Assembly (NCBI GenBank): GCA_035553355.1
Contig: DATMJW010000191.1
Span: 1 to 8,737 of the forward strand
DNA length: 8,737 nt
Source: Gaiellasilicea sp035553355
GTDB lineage: Bacteria; Actinomycetota; Thermoleophilia; Gaiellales; Gaiellaceae
Direction of reading: 5' to 3'
Shown: positions 1-6,090 of the stretch, one piece after another
How the letters are laid out: every line of letters begins with the position of its first letter
Numbering within the stretch: the first letter of the stretch is position 1
The notes under the pieces: generated by a model
Database searches by the model: none
The model's input: only the letters and a program-made list of their open reading frames with translations
Told to the model about the DNA's origin: nothing
Program-made: the position numbers and the translations under genes

Positions 1-1
1 G

Positions 2-1346
2 CTGTGCGGAGCTGCGGGAGCTGGTCGACGGCGACGTCGTCACGCCCGCGGACGAAAACTGGGACGAGGCGCGCCTCGCGTGGAACCTGGCGGTCGACCA
101 GCGGCCGGCGGCGGTCGCGCTGCCGGAGTCGGCGGAGGACGTGATCGAGATCGTCCGCTTCGCGCGGGAGCGCGGGCTGCGCGTCGCGCCGCAGGGCACG
201 GGTCACGGAGCCGCCGCGCTCGGCGACCTCGGCGACACGATCCTCCTGAAGACGGAGCGGATGCGCGGCGTCCGGATCGACCCGGAGCGCCGGATCGCGC
301 GCGCGGAAGCCGGCACGATCTGGATCGAGGTCGTGGAGGCAGCGGCCGAGCACGGGCTCGCCGCGCTCGCCGGCTCCTCGCCCGACGTCGGCGTCGTCGG
401 CTACACGCTCGGCGGCGGGCTCTCCTGGCTCGGCCGCAAGCACGGGATCGGCGCGAACCGCGTCACCGCGATCGAGGTCGTGACGGCTTCCGGTGAGCTC
501 GTGCGCACCGACTGGGCGGAGGAGCGGGACCTCTTCTGGGCGCTCCGCGGCGGCGGTGGCAGCTTCGGCGTCGTGACCGCGATCGAGTTCGAGCTCTTCC
601 CGCTCGAGGAGGTCGTCGCGGGGATCCTGTGGTTCCCGGTCGAGCGCACCGTCGAGGTGCTGAAGGTGTGGCGCGCGTGGGTGGAGACGGTGCCCGACGA
701 GATGACCTCCGTCGGCCGGATCCTGCAGTTCCCGCCGATCCCGGCGATCCCGGAGCCGATTCGCGGTCGCTCGTTCGTCGTGGTGGAGGCGATCTGGCTC
801 GGCGACGCGGAGGAGGCAGACCGCCTGCTGGCGCCGCTGCGCAGCCTCGGGCCGACGAACGACACCGTCGCGCCGATGCCCGTCGCGGCGCTCTCGCAGC
901 TGCACATGGATCCGGACGGGCCGGTGCCGGGCGCCGGAGACGGCCAGCTGCTCGACGACGTCACCGACGACCTGATCGAGGCGGTCGCGGAGACCGCGGT
1001 CGGGGCGCCGCTCTTGTCGGTCGAGATCCGCCAGCTGGGTGGCGCGATCGCGCGGCGGCACCCGGGGCACGGCGCCCTCGCGGCGTTCGATGCCCCGTTC
1101 GCGCTCTACGCGGTCGGCGCCGTTCCGGCGCCGGAGCTCAAGCCCGCCGTCGAGGCTGCGGCTGCGGCCGTGATCGAGGCGACGCAGCCATGGGCGGCGG
1201 AGCACACGTACCTCAACTTCGCGGACACGCGTCGCAAGCCGCAGTCGCTCTTCTCGAGCGAGAGCTACCACCGGCTGCGCCAGATCAAGGCGATCGTCGA
1301 CCCGGAGAACACGATCCGGTCGAACCACCCGATCACGCCCGCCTGA
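2..1346 (+). CDS. FAD-linked oxidase, berberine-bridge (BBE) type, 5' end off window
   Basis: The reading frame is open from the left edge and already encodes mature protein there (AELRELVDGDVV), so the start lies upstream and probably only a short N-terminus is missing. An internal GTG at 141 would cut off part of the FAD domain and is not the start. The N-terminal half is a PCMH-type FAD-binding domain. GTGHGA carries the His (codon 204-206) that in this family usually bonds covalently to the flavin. VGVVGYTLGGG and the RGGGGSFGVVT stretch follow. The C-terminus has the BBE signature, with YLNF and later RLRQIK..VDPENTIR. The Cys that would give a second flavin bond is Ser here (codon 378-380), so at most one covalent link is expected. 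Such enzymes oxidise alcohols, sugars or secondary metabolites with O2; the substrate cannot be told. A strong ribosome-binding site for the next gene begins at the stop codon, suggesting cotranscription. Confidence 0.9.
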   Translation, partial: CAELRELVDGDVVTPADENWDEARLAWNLAVDQRPAAVALPESAEDVIEIVRFARERGLRVAPQGTGHGAAALGDLGDTILLKTERMRGVRIDPERRIARAEAGTIWIEVVEAAAEHGLAALAGSSPDVGVVGYTLGGGLSWLGRKHGIGANRVTAIEVVTASGELVRTDWAEERDLFWALRGGGGSFGVVTAIEFELFPLEEVVAGILWFPVERTVEVLKVWRAWVETVPDEMTSVGRILQFPPIPAIPEPIRGRSFVVVEAIWLGDAEEADRLLAPLRSLGPTNDTVAPMPVAALSQLHMDPDGPVPGAGDGQLLDDVTDDLIEAVAETAVGAPLLSVEIRQLGGAIARRHPGHGALAAFDAPFALYAVGAVPAPELKPAVEAAAAAVIEATQPWAAEHTYLNFADTRRKPQSLFSSESYHRLRQIKAIVDPENTIRSNHPITPA

Positions 1347-1351
1347 GGAGG
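1346..1351 (+). promoter_or_regulatory. Strong Shine-Dalgarno for the small ORF at 1358
   Basis: AGGAGG overlaps the last base of the preceding stop codon and ends 6 bases before ATG 1358. It is the best ribosome-binding site seen in the window and is the main support for translation of the small ORF. The spacing favours ATG 1358 over the second in-frame ATG at 1385, which would be 33 bases away. Confidence 0.75.
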
Positions 1352-1356
1352 ATTGA

Positions 1357-1387
1357 CATGCGGCTCTCCGGGCAGGAGAGCCGCATG
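1357..1387 (+). repeat. Perfect 13-bp inverted repeat (hairpin) over a start codon
   Basis: CATGCGGCTCTCC at 1357-1369 is matched exactly by its reverse complement at 1375-1387, with a 5-base loop GGGCA. In RNA this is a very stable stem-loop. It begins 11 bases after the oxidase stop codon, and the 5' arm contains the start codon of the following small ORF (ATG 1358-1360). The 3' arm contains a second in-frame ATG (1385-1387). No run of T follows, so it does not look like a standard intrinsic terminator. It could hide the start codon, protect the upstream mRNA 3' end, or act as a factor-binding or attenuation site. The structure is certain from sequence; its role is inference. Confidence 0.8.
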
Positions 1388-1576
1388 CACCTCACGCGAA
1401 TGCTCGACGGCGCGTTCTACGGCTCGCGCGCGTCCATCGTCGACAAGCTCGGTCGGCCGATCACACGGCACACGCCGCTCTCGCACCGGACGCTGCAACG
1501 CGCGTTCGCCGCGCTCTTCCTCTTCTGGTCGTCGCGGCGCGTCTTCCGCGCGCTGCGCGCCGGGCTTCGCGGCTAG
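1358..1576 (+). CDS. Small hypothetical protein, 72 aa
   Basis: I do not recognise this protein. It starts at ATG 1358 behind an AGGAGG site and stops at TAG 1574-1576. Codon third positions are almost all G or C, as in the neighbouring genes, and the composition is that of a normal protein, unlike the Arg/Ala/Pro-rich shadow frames nearby. The N-terminal nine residues are encoded by a perfect inverted repeat, with a second in-frame ATG at 1385 that would give a 63-residue form. The middle (SIVDKLGRPITRHTPLSHRT) is polar. The C-terminal third, around LQRAFAALFLFW followed by Arg-rich sequence, could form a basic amphipathic or membrane-associated helix. There is no signal peptide and no known motif. 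It may be cotranscribed with the upstream oxidase. A small regulatory or membrane-associated peptide is possible, but this is a guess. Confidence 0.55.
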   Translation: MRLSGQESRMHLTRMLDGAFYGSRASIVDKLGRPITRHTPLSHRTLQRAFAALFLFWSSRRVFRALRAGLRG

Positions 1577-1588
1577 CGCTCGCCCCGA

Positions 1589-1604
1589 CCGCCGCACGCG
1601 GCGG
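1589..1604 (+). repeat. Short GC hairpin between transcription units
   Basis: CCGCCG at 1589-1594 pairs with CGGCGG at 1599-1604 around a 4-base loop. It lies just after the small ORF stop and before the candidate promoter of the YeeE genes. There is no T tract. In such GC-rich DNA short hairpins occur by chance, so a termination role is only possible. Confidence 0.3.
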
Positions 1605-1612
1605 ACGGCGAC

Positions 1613-1618
1613 TACGAT
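1613..1618 (+). promoter_or_regulatory. Candidate -10 element for leaderless YeeE transcript
   Basis: TACGAT fits the TAnnnT core of actinobacterial -10 boxes and ends 6 bases before GTG 1625. No Shine-Dalgarno precedes that GTG. This geometry, with transcription starting at or next to the start codon, is what leaderless genes show. No convincing -35 hexamer is visible. Weak on its own, but it agrees with the chosen start. Confidence 0.4.
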
Positions 1619-1624
1619 CGCGCC

Positions 1625-2098
1625 GTGCGCGCGCTCTTCGACTCGCAGCCGCCGTGGTTTCTCGCCGGCCCGCTGCTCGGCGCCTGCGTCGTTGCGATGG
1701 CCCTCGTCGCGAATACGCGGCTCGGCGTCGTGGGCGGGTTCAGCGACCTCGTCGAGACCGCCACCCGCCGAAGCGTGCGCATCGGGACGCGCGGGTCGTT
1801 CCTGCTCGGCGTCGCCGGCGGCGGCCTCGTCTTCGCGGTCGTGAGCGGTGGCCGGCTCCTCGACGGCTACGGCTGGGTGACGCGCGCGTTTCCGGAGCCG
1901 GCGGCGCTCGCGATCCTCGTCGGGGCCGGGGTCCTGATCGGGTACGGCGCGAAGCTCGCCGGGGGCTGCACGTCGGGAAACGGGCTCTGCGGGAACGCGG
2001 CCGGCTCGCCGGCGAGCGCCGTCGCCACGGCGACCTTCTTCGCGACCGCGGTCGTCGTCAGCGTGGTGACGAACGCCCTCTTCGGCGGGTCGGCATGA
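1625..2098 (+). CDS. YeeE/YedE family membrane protein, N-terminal half unit
   Basis: This 157-aa hydrophobic protein belongs to the YeeE/YedE (DUF395) family of sulfur-compound transport proteins. Likely membrane segments are near residues 11-29, 58-75, 91-110 and 128-152. The hallmark GGCTSGNGLCG is at residues 113-123, followed by AGSPAS and a hydrophobic helix. In studied YeeE/TsuA proteins a Cys in this motif binds or passes on thiosulfate; here Cys115 and Cys122 are candidates. Full-length family members are about twice this size. Here the protein is split in two, and the second half follows with a 4-base ATGA overlap, as in two-gene PmpA/PmpB-like systems. The GTG start is supported by the upstream TACGAT and the lack of any better start. 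The substrate (thiosulfate, sulfide or another sulfur species) is inference. Confidence 0.85.
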   Translation: MRALFDSQPPWFLAGPLLGACVVAMALVANTRLGVVGGFSDLVETATRRSVRIGTRGSFLLGVAGGGLVFAVVSGGRLLDGYGWVTRAFPEPAALAILVGAGVLIGYGAKLAGGCTSGNGLCGNAAGSPASAVATATFFATAVVVSVVTNALFGGSA

Positions 2099-2532
2099 CC
2101 GCGCGGCTCGCAGTCGCGGCGATCGGTGTCGTCTTCGGGTTCGTGCTCGCCTGGTCGGGGATGGCCGACCCCGACGTGATCCGGCAGGGCCTCCTGCTCG
2201 AGAGCTTCTACCTCTACGGTCTCTTCGCGACGGCGCTCGCGACCGCGGCGATCGGCCTGCGCGTGCTGCGCGCGCTCGGCGCGCGGGCGCTCCTGACGGG
2301 GGAACCGGTGACGTGGACGACGGCGCGGCCGGAGCGCCGCCACGTCGTCGGAAGCCTTCTCTTCGGCGCGGGCTGGGGCGTCAGCGCCGCGTGCCCCGGC
2401 CCGATCGCGGCGCAGGCGGGCGGCGGCGCCCTCTGGAGCCTCGCCGTCCTCGCGGGCGTCGTCGTCGGCATCAGGATGCAGCTCGCGCGGCACCGCGACG
2501 CGGCCGGCGTCGTCGTCACGGAGCCGGCGTGA
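2095..2532 (+). CDS. YeeE/YedE-related (DUF6691) membrane protein, C-terminal half unit
   Basis: This 145-aa membrane protein matches the partner half of split YeeE transporters. Near the N-terminus GFVLAWSGMADPDVI fits the family pattern G-F-x-L-x-x-SGM-x-(D/N)P. Near residues 85-105 VVGSLLFGAGWG leads into SAACPGPI, whose Cys corresponds to the conserved Cys in the second half of full-length YeeE proteins. About four hydrophobic segments are visible, and the tail is short and polar. Its ATG overlaps the stop of the first half (ATGA), indicating translational coupling and probably a 1:1 complex in the membrane. Its own stop overlaps the GTG of the YceH gene. Direction and substrate of transport cannot be read from sequence. 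Confidence 0.85.
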   Translation: MTARLAVAAIGVVFGFVLAWSGMADPDVIRQGLLLESFYLYGLFATALATAAIGLRVLRALGARALLTGEPVTWTTARPERRHVVGSLLFGAGWGVSAACPGPIAAQAGGGALWSLAVLAGVVVGIRMQLARHRDAAGVVVTEPA

Positions 2533-3140
2533 GCGACGCCGACCCGGTCGAGGTCCGCGTCCTCGGCTGCCTGATCGAGAAGCAGCGGACGACCCCTGAC
2601 GTCTACCCGCTCTCACTGAACGCGCTCCGCGTCGCCTGCAACCAGGCCACGAACCGCGACCCCGTGGTCGACTACGACGAGGGGACGGTGCGGGCGGCGC
2701 TCGACCGCCTGGGGCGGCGCGGTTGGACGCGTCTCGCGAGCGGCCCCGGGAGCCGGGCGGCGAAGTTCCGGCACCTGCTCGACGAGGCGCTCGACCTCGT
2801 GCCGTCGCAGCTCTCCCTGCTCGCGGTGCTGATGCTGCGCGGGCCGCAGACGCCCGGCGAGCTGAAGGCACGGGCCGAGCGCCTCTACCCGTTCGGCACG
2901 CTCGAGGACGTCCAGCGGAGTCTCGAGTCGCTGCTCGAGCGCGAGCTCGTCGAGCGGCTGCCGCGGCGGCCGGGGCAGAAGGAGGAGCGGTACCGGCAGC
3001 TCCTCGGCGGCGACGGGGAGGGAGCCGCGCCGGCTGCGCCGGAAGCGGCCGCCGTCGCGTCCGACATGGATCTCGCGTCGCGCGTCGCTCGGCTCGAGCA
3101 GCAGGTCGCGGCGCTGCAGCGGGCGCTCGACGAGCGCTGA
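2529..3140 (+). CDS. yceH: YceH family (DUF480/UPF0502) winged-helix protein
   Basis: This 203-aa protein is a clear YceH family member. The N-terminal winged helix contains VLGCLIEK, YPLSLNAL and CNQATNRDP, all family hallmarks. A second winged helix runs from about residue 95 (LSLLAVLMLRGPQTPGEL) to about 155. A low-complexity Ala/Pro/Glu linker leads to a C-terminal coiled coil (SRVARLEQQVAALQRAL). The GTG start overlaps the previous stop (GTGA) and has GGAG 5 bases upstream. The molecular role of the family is not well defined; the fold suggests DNA binding, but no target is evident. Its overlap with the YeeE halves shows coexpression, and whether it regulates them is unknown. Confidence 0.9.
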   Translation: MSDADPVEVRVLGCLIEKQRTTPDVYPLSLNALRVACNQATNRDPVVDYDEGTVRAALDRLGRRGWTRLASGPGSRAAKFRHLLDEALDLVPSQLSLLAVLMLRGPQTPGELKARAERLYPFGTLEDVQRSLESLLERELVERLPRRPGQKEERYRQLLGGDGEGAAPAAPEAAAVASDMDLASRVARLEQQVAALQRALDER

Positions 3141-3147
3141 CCGTTTG

Positions 3148-3166
3148 CGCCGCACCGAGTGCGGCG
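3148..3166 (+). terminator. Hairpin after yceH, possible terminator
   Basis: CGCCGCAC (3148-3155) and GTGCGGCG (3159-3166) form a perfect 8-bp stem with a CGA loop, starting 8 bases after the yceH stop. No T tract follows, so it is not a classical intrinsic terminator. Its place in the only gap between the yceH and polyketide blocks fits the end of a transcription unit. Confidence 0.4.
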
Positions 3167-3176
3167 ATCACTCGTC

Positions 3177-3182
3177 TAGATG
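3177..3182 (+). promoter_or_regulatory. Weak candidate -10 before the methyltransferase
   Basis: TAGATG ends 6 bases before ATG 3189, placing TA twelve bases upstream of the start, the same geometry as TACGAT before GTG 1625. The match to a -10 consensus is poor (no T at the last position) and no -35 is seen. Its value is mainly in helping to choose ATG 3189 as the start. Confidence 0.2.
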
Positions 3183-3188
3183 TTGTCG

Positions 3189-3893
3189 ATGTCCACAGGG
3201 CTCCGCCGTGCGGAGGGCGCGGTCGAGCGGCTCGACCTTCCGGACGCGGAGACGCGGACGGTCGCCGCGTCGCTCGACGATCTCGCACGCATCAACCGCC
3301 TCTTCGGCGGCACCCGTCTGACGCTGCGCGCGCTCGAGCGCATCCTCGGCCGCCGCGGAGTCGGCCAGGTGACGCTGCTCGACGCCGGCTCCGGCGGCGG
3401 CGACATGGCGGCGGCGATGGCGCGATGGGCGAGGCGCCGCGGGTTCGTGCCGCGGGTCGTGGCGGTCGACGCCAGCCCGAAGATCGCCGCGCTCGCGTTC
3501 GACCGCGTCGGCGACGACGTGGAGCTTCGGGTCGGCGACGTGCGCGCACTCGAGCTCGAGGACGAGTCGGTGGACGTCGCGACGTGCTCGCTCCTCCTCC
3601 ATCACCTCGAGCCCGACGACGCGATCACGGCGCTGCGAGAGCTCGGGCGCGTCGCCCGCCGGGGTGTCGTCGTCAACGACCTCGTCCGCTCGCGGGTCGG
3701 GCTCGTCGGCGCGCACGCCGTCGCGCGGCTCTTGACCCGCAACCCGATCACCCGGCACGACGCCGTGCTCTCCGTCCACCGCGCGTACACGCGCCGCGAG
3801 CTGCTCGGCCTGGTGGAGGCGGCGGGGCTCCGGCCGCTCGACGTCCGCGGGTGGCTCGGGTACCGCGTCGCCATCGTCGCCGACCCGCAGTGA
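3189..3893 (+). CDS. Class I SAM-dependent methyltransferase of the polyketide cassette
   Basis: This 234-aa protein has a Rossmann-type methyltransferase domain. Motif I is LLDAGSGGGD around residues 63-72. The acidic end of strand 2 is VDAS near residue 94, followed by VGDVRALELEDESVDV and the LLLHH segment. The region after the core (VNDLVRS, then RHDAVLSVHRAY) resembles methyltransferases found beside bacterial type III polyketide synthases. It probably methylates an oxygen or ring carbon of the polyketide; sequence does not decide which. An in-frame ATG at 3180 would add three residues. I prefer 3189 because TAGATG lies at the right distance for a leaderless transcript and neither start has a Shine-Dalgarno. 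Its stop overlaps the next gene's GTG (GTGA), making it the first gene of a three-gene operon. Confidence 0.85.
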   Translation: MSTGLRRAEGAVERLDLPDAETRTVAASLDDLARINRLFGGTRLTLRALERILGRRGVGQVTLLDAGSGGGDMAAAMARWARRRGFVPRVVAVDASPKIAALAFDRVGDDVELRVGDVRALELEDESVDVATCSLLLHHLEPDDAITALRELGRVARRGVVVNDLVRSRVGLVGAHAVARLLTRNPITRHDAVLSVHRAYTRRELLGLVEAAGLRPLDVRGWLGYRVAIVADPQ

Positions 3894-5050
3894 CCGACGC
3901 CGCCGTCATCGTCGTCGGCGGAGGGCCGGCGGGCGCTGCGACGGCGGCGGCGCTTTCGGCCGACGGAATCGACGTGCTCGTGCTCGACCGCGCGCGGTTC
4001 CCGCGCGACAAGGCGTGCGCCGAGTTCCTCTCGCCGGGAGCCGTCGCGGCGCTCGCGCGTCTCGGTCTCGCGGACGCCGCAGGCGCGCGCGGTTCGTGGC
4101 AGGAGGGGATGCGCATCGTCTCGGGCGGGGCCGCCGTCACGCTCCGGTACGAGGCGCCACGCCGCGGGCTCGGGATCCCGCGGCGGGAGCTCGACGCGCT
4201 CCTGCTCGCTGCCGCGCGGGCCGCCGGTGCCGAGGTGCGGGAAGGGGTGTCGGTCGCGGCCGCGGTCGTCGAAGCGGGACGCGTGCGCGGCGTGCGCCTC
4301 CGTGACGGGCGCGTCCTGCGGGCCGACCTCGTCGTCGGCGCGGACGGTCTGCGCTCGCCGGTGGCGCGGTCGCTCGGGCTCGAACGCCCGGCACGCTGGC
4401 CGCGCCGCCTCGGCCTCGTGGCGCGCGTGCGAGGCATCCCGCCGCGCCCGCTCGGTCTGATGGCGGTCGGCCGGCTCGGGTACTGCGGTGTCGCGAGCGT
4501 CGGGGCGGAGACGAGCGTCGGGATGGCGGTCTCGCCGCGGGCGCGCCGGCCGGGCGAATCGGCGTCCGCGCTCTTCGAGCGCGTCCTCGCATCGCTCCCG
4601 GAAGCGGCGCGCGCCGTCGAAGGCGCCACGGACGCAGGGCCGCTGCGGGGAGTCGCGCCGCTCGCACGCCGCGTCTCGCGCGTGGCGGGGACCGGGTTCC
4701 TGCTCGTCGGCGACGCCGCCGGCTTCGTCGACCCGTTCACGGGCGAGGGCGTCCACCGGGCGCTTCGCGGCGCAGAGCTCGCGGCCGCGGCGGCGGCGCG
4801 CGCGCTCGCCCGCCGGGACCGGGAACCCGTGGGGTACGCGGAGGAGCGGCGGTCGGCGTTCGCCGCGAAGGAGCGCGCCGTCCTCCTGCTCCAGGCCGCG
4901 CTCGCGGCTCCCCCCGTGTTCGACCACTGCCTTCGGCGCGCGGGGTCGAGCGCCCGCGTCGCCCGCACGCTCGCCGGCGTCTTCGGCGACTACGTCCCTG
5001 CGAACGCGGCGTTGCGGCCGAGCCTCGTCGCCGCGCTGCTCCGGCCGTAG
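3890..5050 (+). CDS. FAD-dependent oxidoreductase (geranylgeranyl reductase/aromatic hydroxylase-like)
   Basis: This 386-aa flavoprotein belongs to the FAD monooxygenase/geranylgeranyl reductase superfamily. The dinucleotide-binding fold is at the N-terminus: VVGGGPAG at residues 8-15, ending in Asp33 of LVLDR. The DKACAEFLSP stretch (40-49) corresponds to the K-x-C-G region of the family. GADGLRSPVAR at 150-160 is the DG motif. GDAAGFVDPFTGEGV at 274-288 is the GD motif that binds the flavin ribityl chain. Length is normal for the family. The GTG start overlaps the methyltransferase stop, and its TAG shares one base with the GTG of the synthase, so all three are coupled. It likely hydroxylates or oxidises the synthase product, possibly to a quinone, or reduces an unsaturated chain. 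Sequence alone does not separate hydroxylase from reductase. Confidence 0.88.
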   Translation: MTDAAVIVVGGGPAGAATAAALSADGIDVLVLDRARFPRDKACAEFLSPGAVAALARLGLADAAGARGSWQEGMRIVSGGAAVTLRYEAPRRGLGIPRRELDALLLAAARAAGAEVREGVSVAAAVVEAGRVRGVRLRDGRVLRADLVVGADGLRSPVARSLGLERPARWPRRLGLVARVRGIPPRPLGLMAVGRLGYCGVASVGAETSVGMAVSPRARRPGESASALFERVLASLPEAARAVEGATDAGPLRGVAPLARRVSRVAGTGFLLVGDAAGFVDPFTGEGVHRALRGAELAAAAAARALARRDREPVGYAEERRSAFAAKERAVLLLQAALAAPPVFDHCLRRAGSSARVARTLAGVFGDYVPANAALRPSLVAALLRP

Positions 5051-6066
5051 TGGCCGCGCGCCTCGCAGCCGTCGCCTCCGCGGTGCCGGAGCGGTGGATG
5101 ACGCAGGAGGCGATCTGGGACGAGCGGTTCGCTCGTCACTACGGCGACGATCCCGCCGCGCGGCGTGTGTGGCTCCGCTGCGGCGTCGAGCGCCGGCACG
5201 GCGTCCTCGACCCGATCGAGGAAGGCGTCGCCGAGTGGGGGACCGGCGCGCGGATGCAGCGGTTCGTCGAGGAGGCGCTGCCGCTCGCGCGCGAGGCGCT
5301 CGAGACGGCACTCGCCCGCGCCCACGTCGCGCCGGAGGAGCTCGACCTGCTCGCGGTCGTCTCCTGCACGGGCTACGCCACGCCCGGGCTCGACATCCTG
5401 CTCGCCCGCGAGCTCGGGCTCCGCGACGACGTGCAACGGCTCCACATCGGCCACATGGGGTGTTACGCCGCGATCCCCGGCCTCGGCGCGGTCGCCGACG
5501 CCGCCGCTGCGCGCGGGAAGACGGCCGCCCTCGTCTGCGTCGAGCTGACGACGCTCCACGTGCAGCCGGCCGAGCGGAGCCTCGAGCAGATCGTCGCGCA
5601 CGCGCTCTTCGCCGACGGTGCGGCCGCGGCGATCGTCCGTCCGGACGGCGACGGGCTCGCCGTCGCGGACGTGGCCGCGCGAACGGACACCGAGACGGCG
5701 GCGCTGATGACGTGGGACGTGACCGACCACGGCTTCCGCATGGGTCTCTCGCCGAAGGTGCCCGAGGCGCTCCGCGAGCACGTGGCGCCGGTCGTCGACG
5801 AGCTGCTCGCGCGGAACGGCCTCGGGCGGGAGGACGTCTCGACGTGGGCGATCCACCCGGGCGGTCCGGCAATCGTCGACGCGGTGGGCGCGGCACTCGG
5901 GCTCGACGAGGCGGCGCTCGAGCCGTCGCGCGCGGTCCTCCGCGACGTCGGGAACTGCTCGAGCGCGACGGTGCTGATGGTGCTCGAGCGCCTCGCCCCG
6001 ACCGGCCCCACGGTCGCGCTCGCCTTCGGCCCGGGACTCACGCTCTACGGCGCGCTGCTCGCCTAG
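5050..6066 (+). CDS. Type III polyketide synthase (chalcone synthase-like)
   Basis: This 338-aa thiolase-fold enzyme is a bacterial type III polyketide synthase. The catalytic triad is intact: Cys138 in HMGCYAAIPGL, His269 in AIHPGGP and Asn302 in GNCSSATV, equivalent to Cys164/His303/Asn336 of chalcone synthase. The AFGPGLTLYGALL end matches the family's GFGPG loop. It would load an acyl-CoA or acyl-ACP on Cys138, extend it with malonyl-CoA and cyclise the chain to a resorcinol, pyrone or related ring. The SCTGYATPG and VCVEL segments resemble bacterial alkylpyrone/alkylresorcinol synthases more than plant enzymes, so a fatty acyl starter is plausible but unproven. The GTG start is fixed by its one-base overlap with the upstream TAG. 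It is the last gene of the cassette and runs into the convergent sufD with 24 bases between. Confidence 0.92.
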   Translation: MAARLAAVASAVPERWMTQEAIWDERFARHYGDDPAARRVWLRCGVERRHGVLDPIEEGVAEWGTGARMQRFVEEALPLAREALETALARAHVAPEELDLLAVVSCTGYATPGLDILLARELGLRDDVQRLHIGHMGCYAAIPGLGAVADAAAARGKTAALVCVELTTLHVQPAERSLEQIVAHALFADGAAAAIVRPDGDGLAVADVAARTDTETAALMTWDVTDHGFRMGLSPKVPEALREHVAPVVDELLARNGLGREDVSTWAIHPGGPAIVDAVGAALGLDEAALEPSRAVLRDVGNCSSATVLMVLERLAPTGPTVALAFGPGLTLYGALLA

Positions 6067-6090
6067 CGGGCGGACGCACCGGAGGGGTCG
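6067..6090. other. Convergent gap between polyketide and suf operons
   Basis: Only 24 bases separate the stop of the plus-strand polyketide synthase from the stop of minus-strand sufD. I see no stable hairpin and no T tract on either strand. Termination must occur inside the opposing genes or depend on Rho, so overlapping antisense transcripts are likely. Confidence 0.5.

Noticed and set aside
1353..1358. Perfect TTGACA matching a -35 hexamer before the small ORF
   Set aside because: No TAnnnT-like -10 lies 16-18 bases downstream; that stretch is the GC hairpin. It is more simply the spacer between the ribosome-binding site and ATG.
1867..3288. Long minus-strand open frame of 473 codons, opposite the YeeE and yceH genes
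   Set aside because: Same shadow character: Arg/Ala/Pro-rich, no recognisable domain, opposite conserved proteins.
2723..3889. In-frame upstream extension of the flavoprotein frame
   Set aside because: The residues before GTG 3890 are Arg/Ala-rich shadow of yceH and the methyltransferase. The FAD-binding motif begins only seven residues after the GTG, where the family normally starts.
3602..5896. Long minus-strand open frame of 764 codons, opposite the polyketide cassette
   Set aside because: Its product is Arg/Pro/Ala-rich low-complexity sequence with no motif, and it lies antisense to three well-supported genes. It reflects the scarcity of stop codons in GC-rich DNA.
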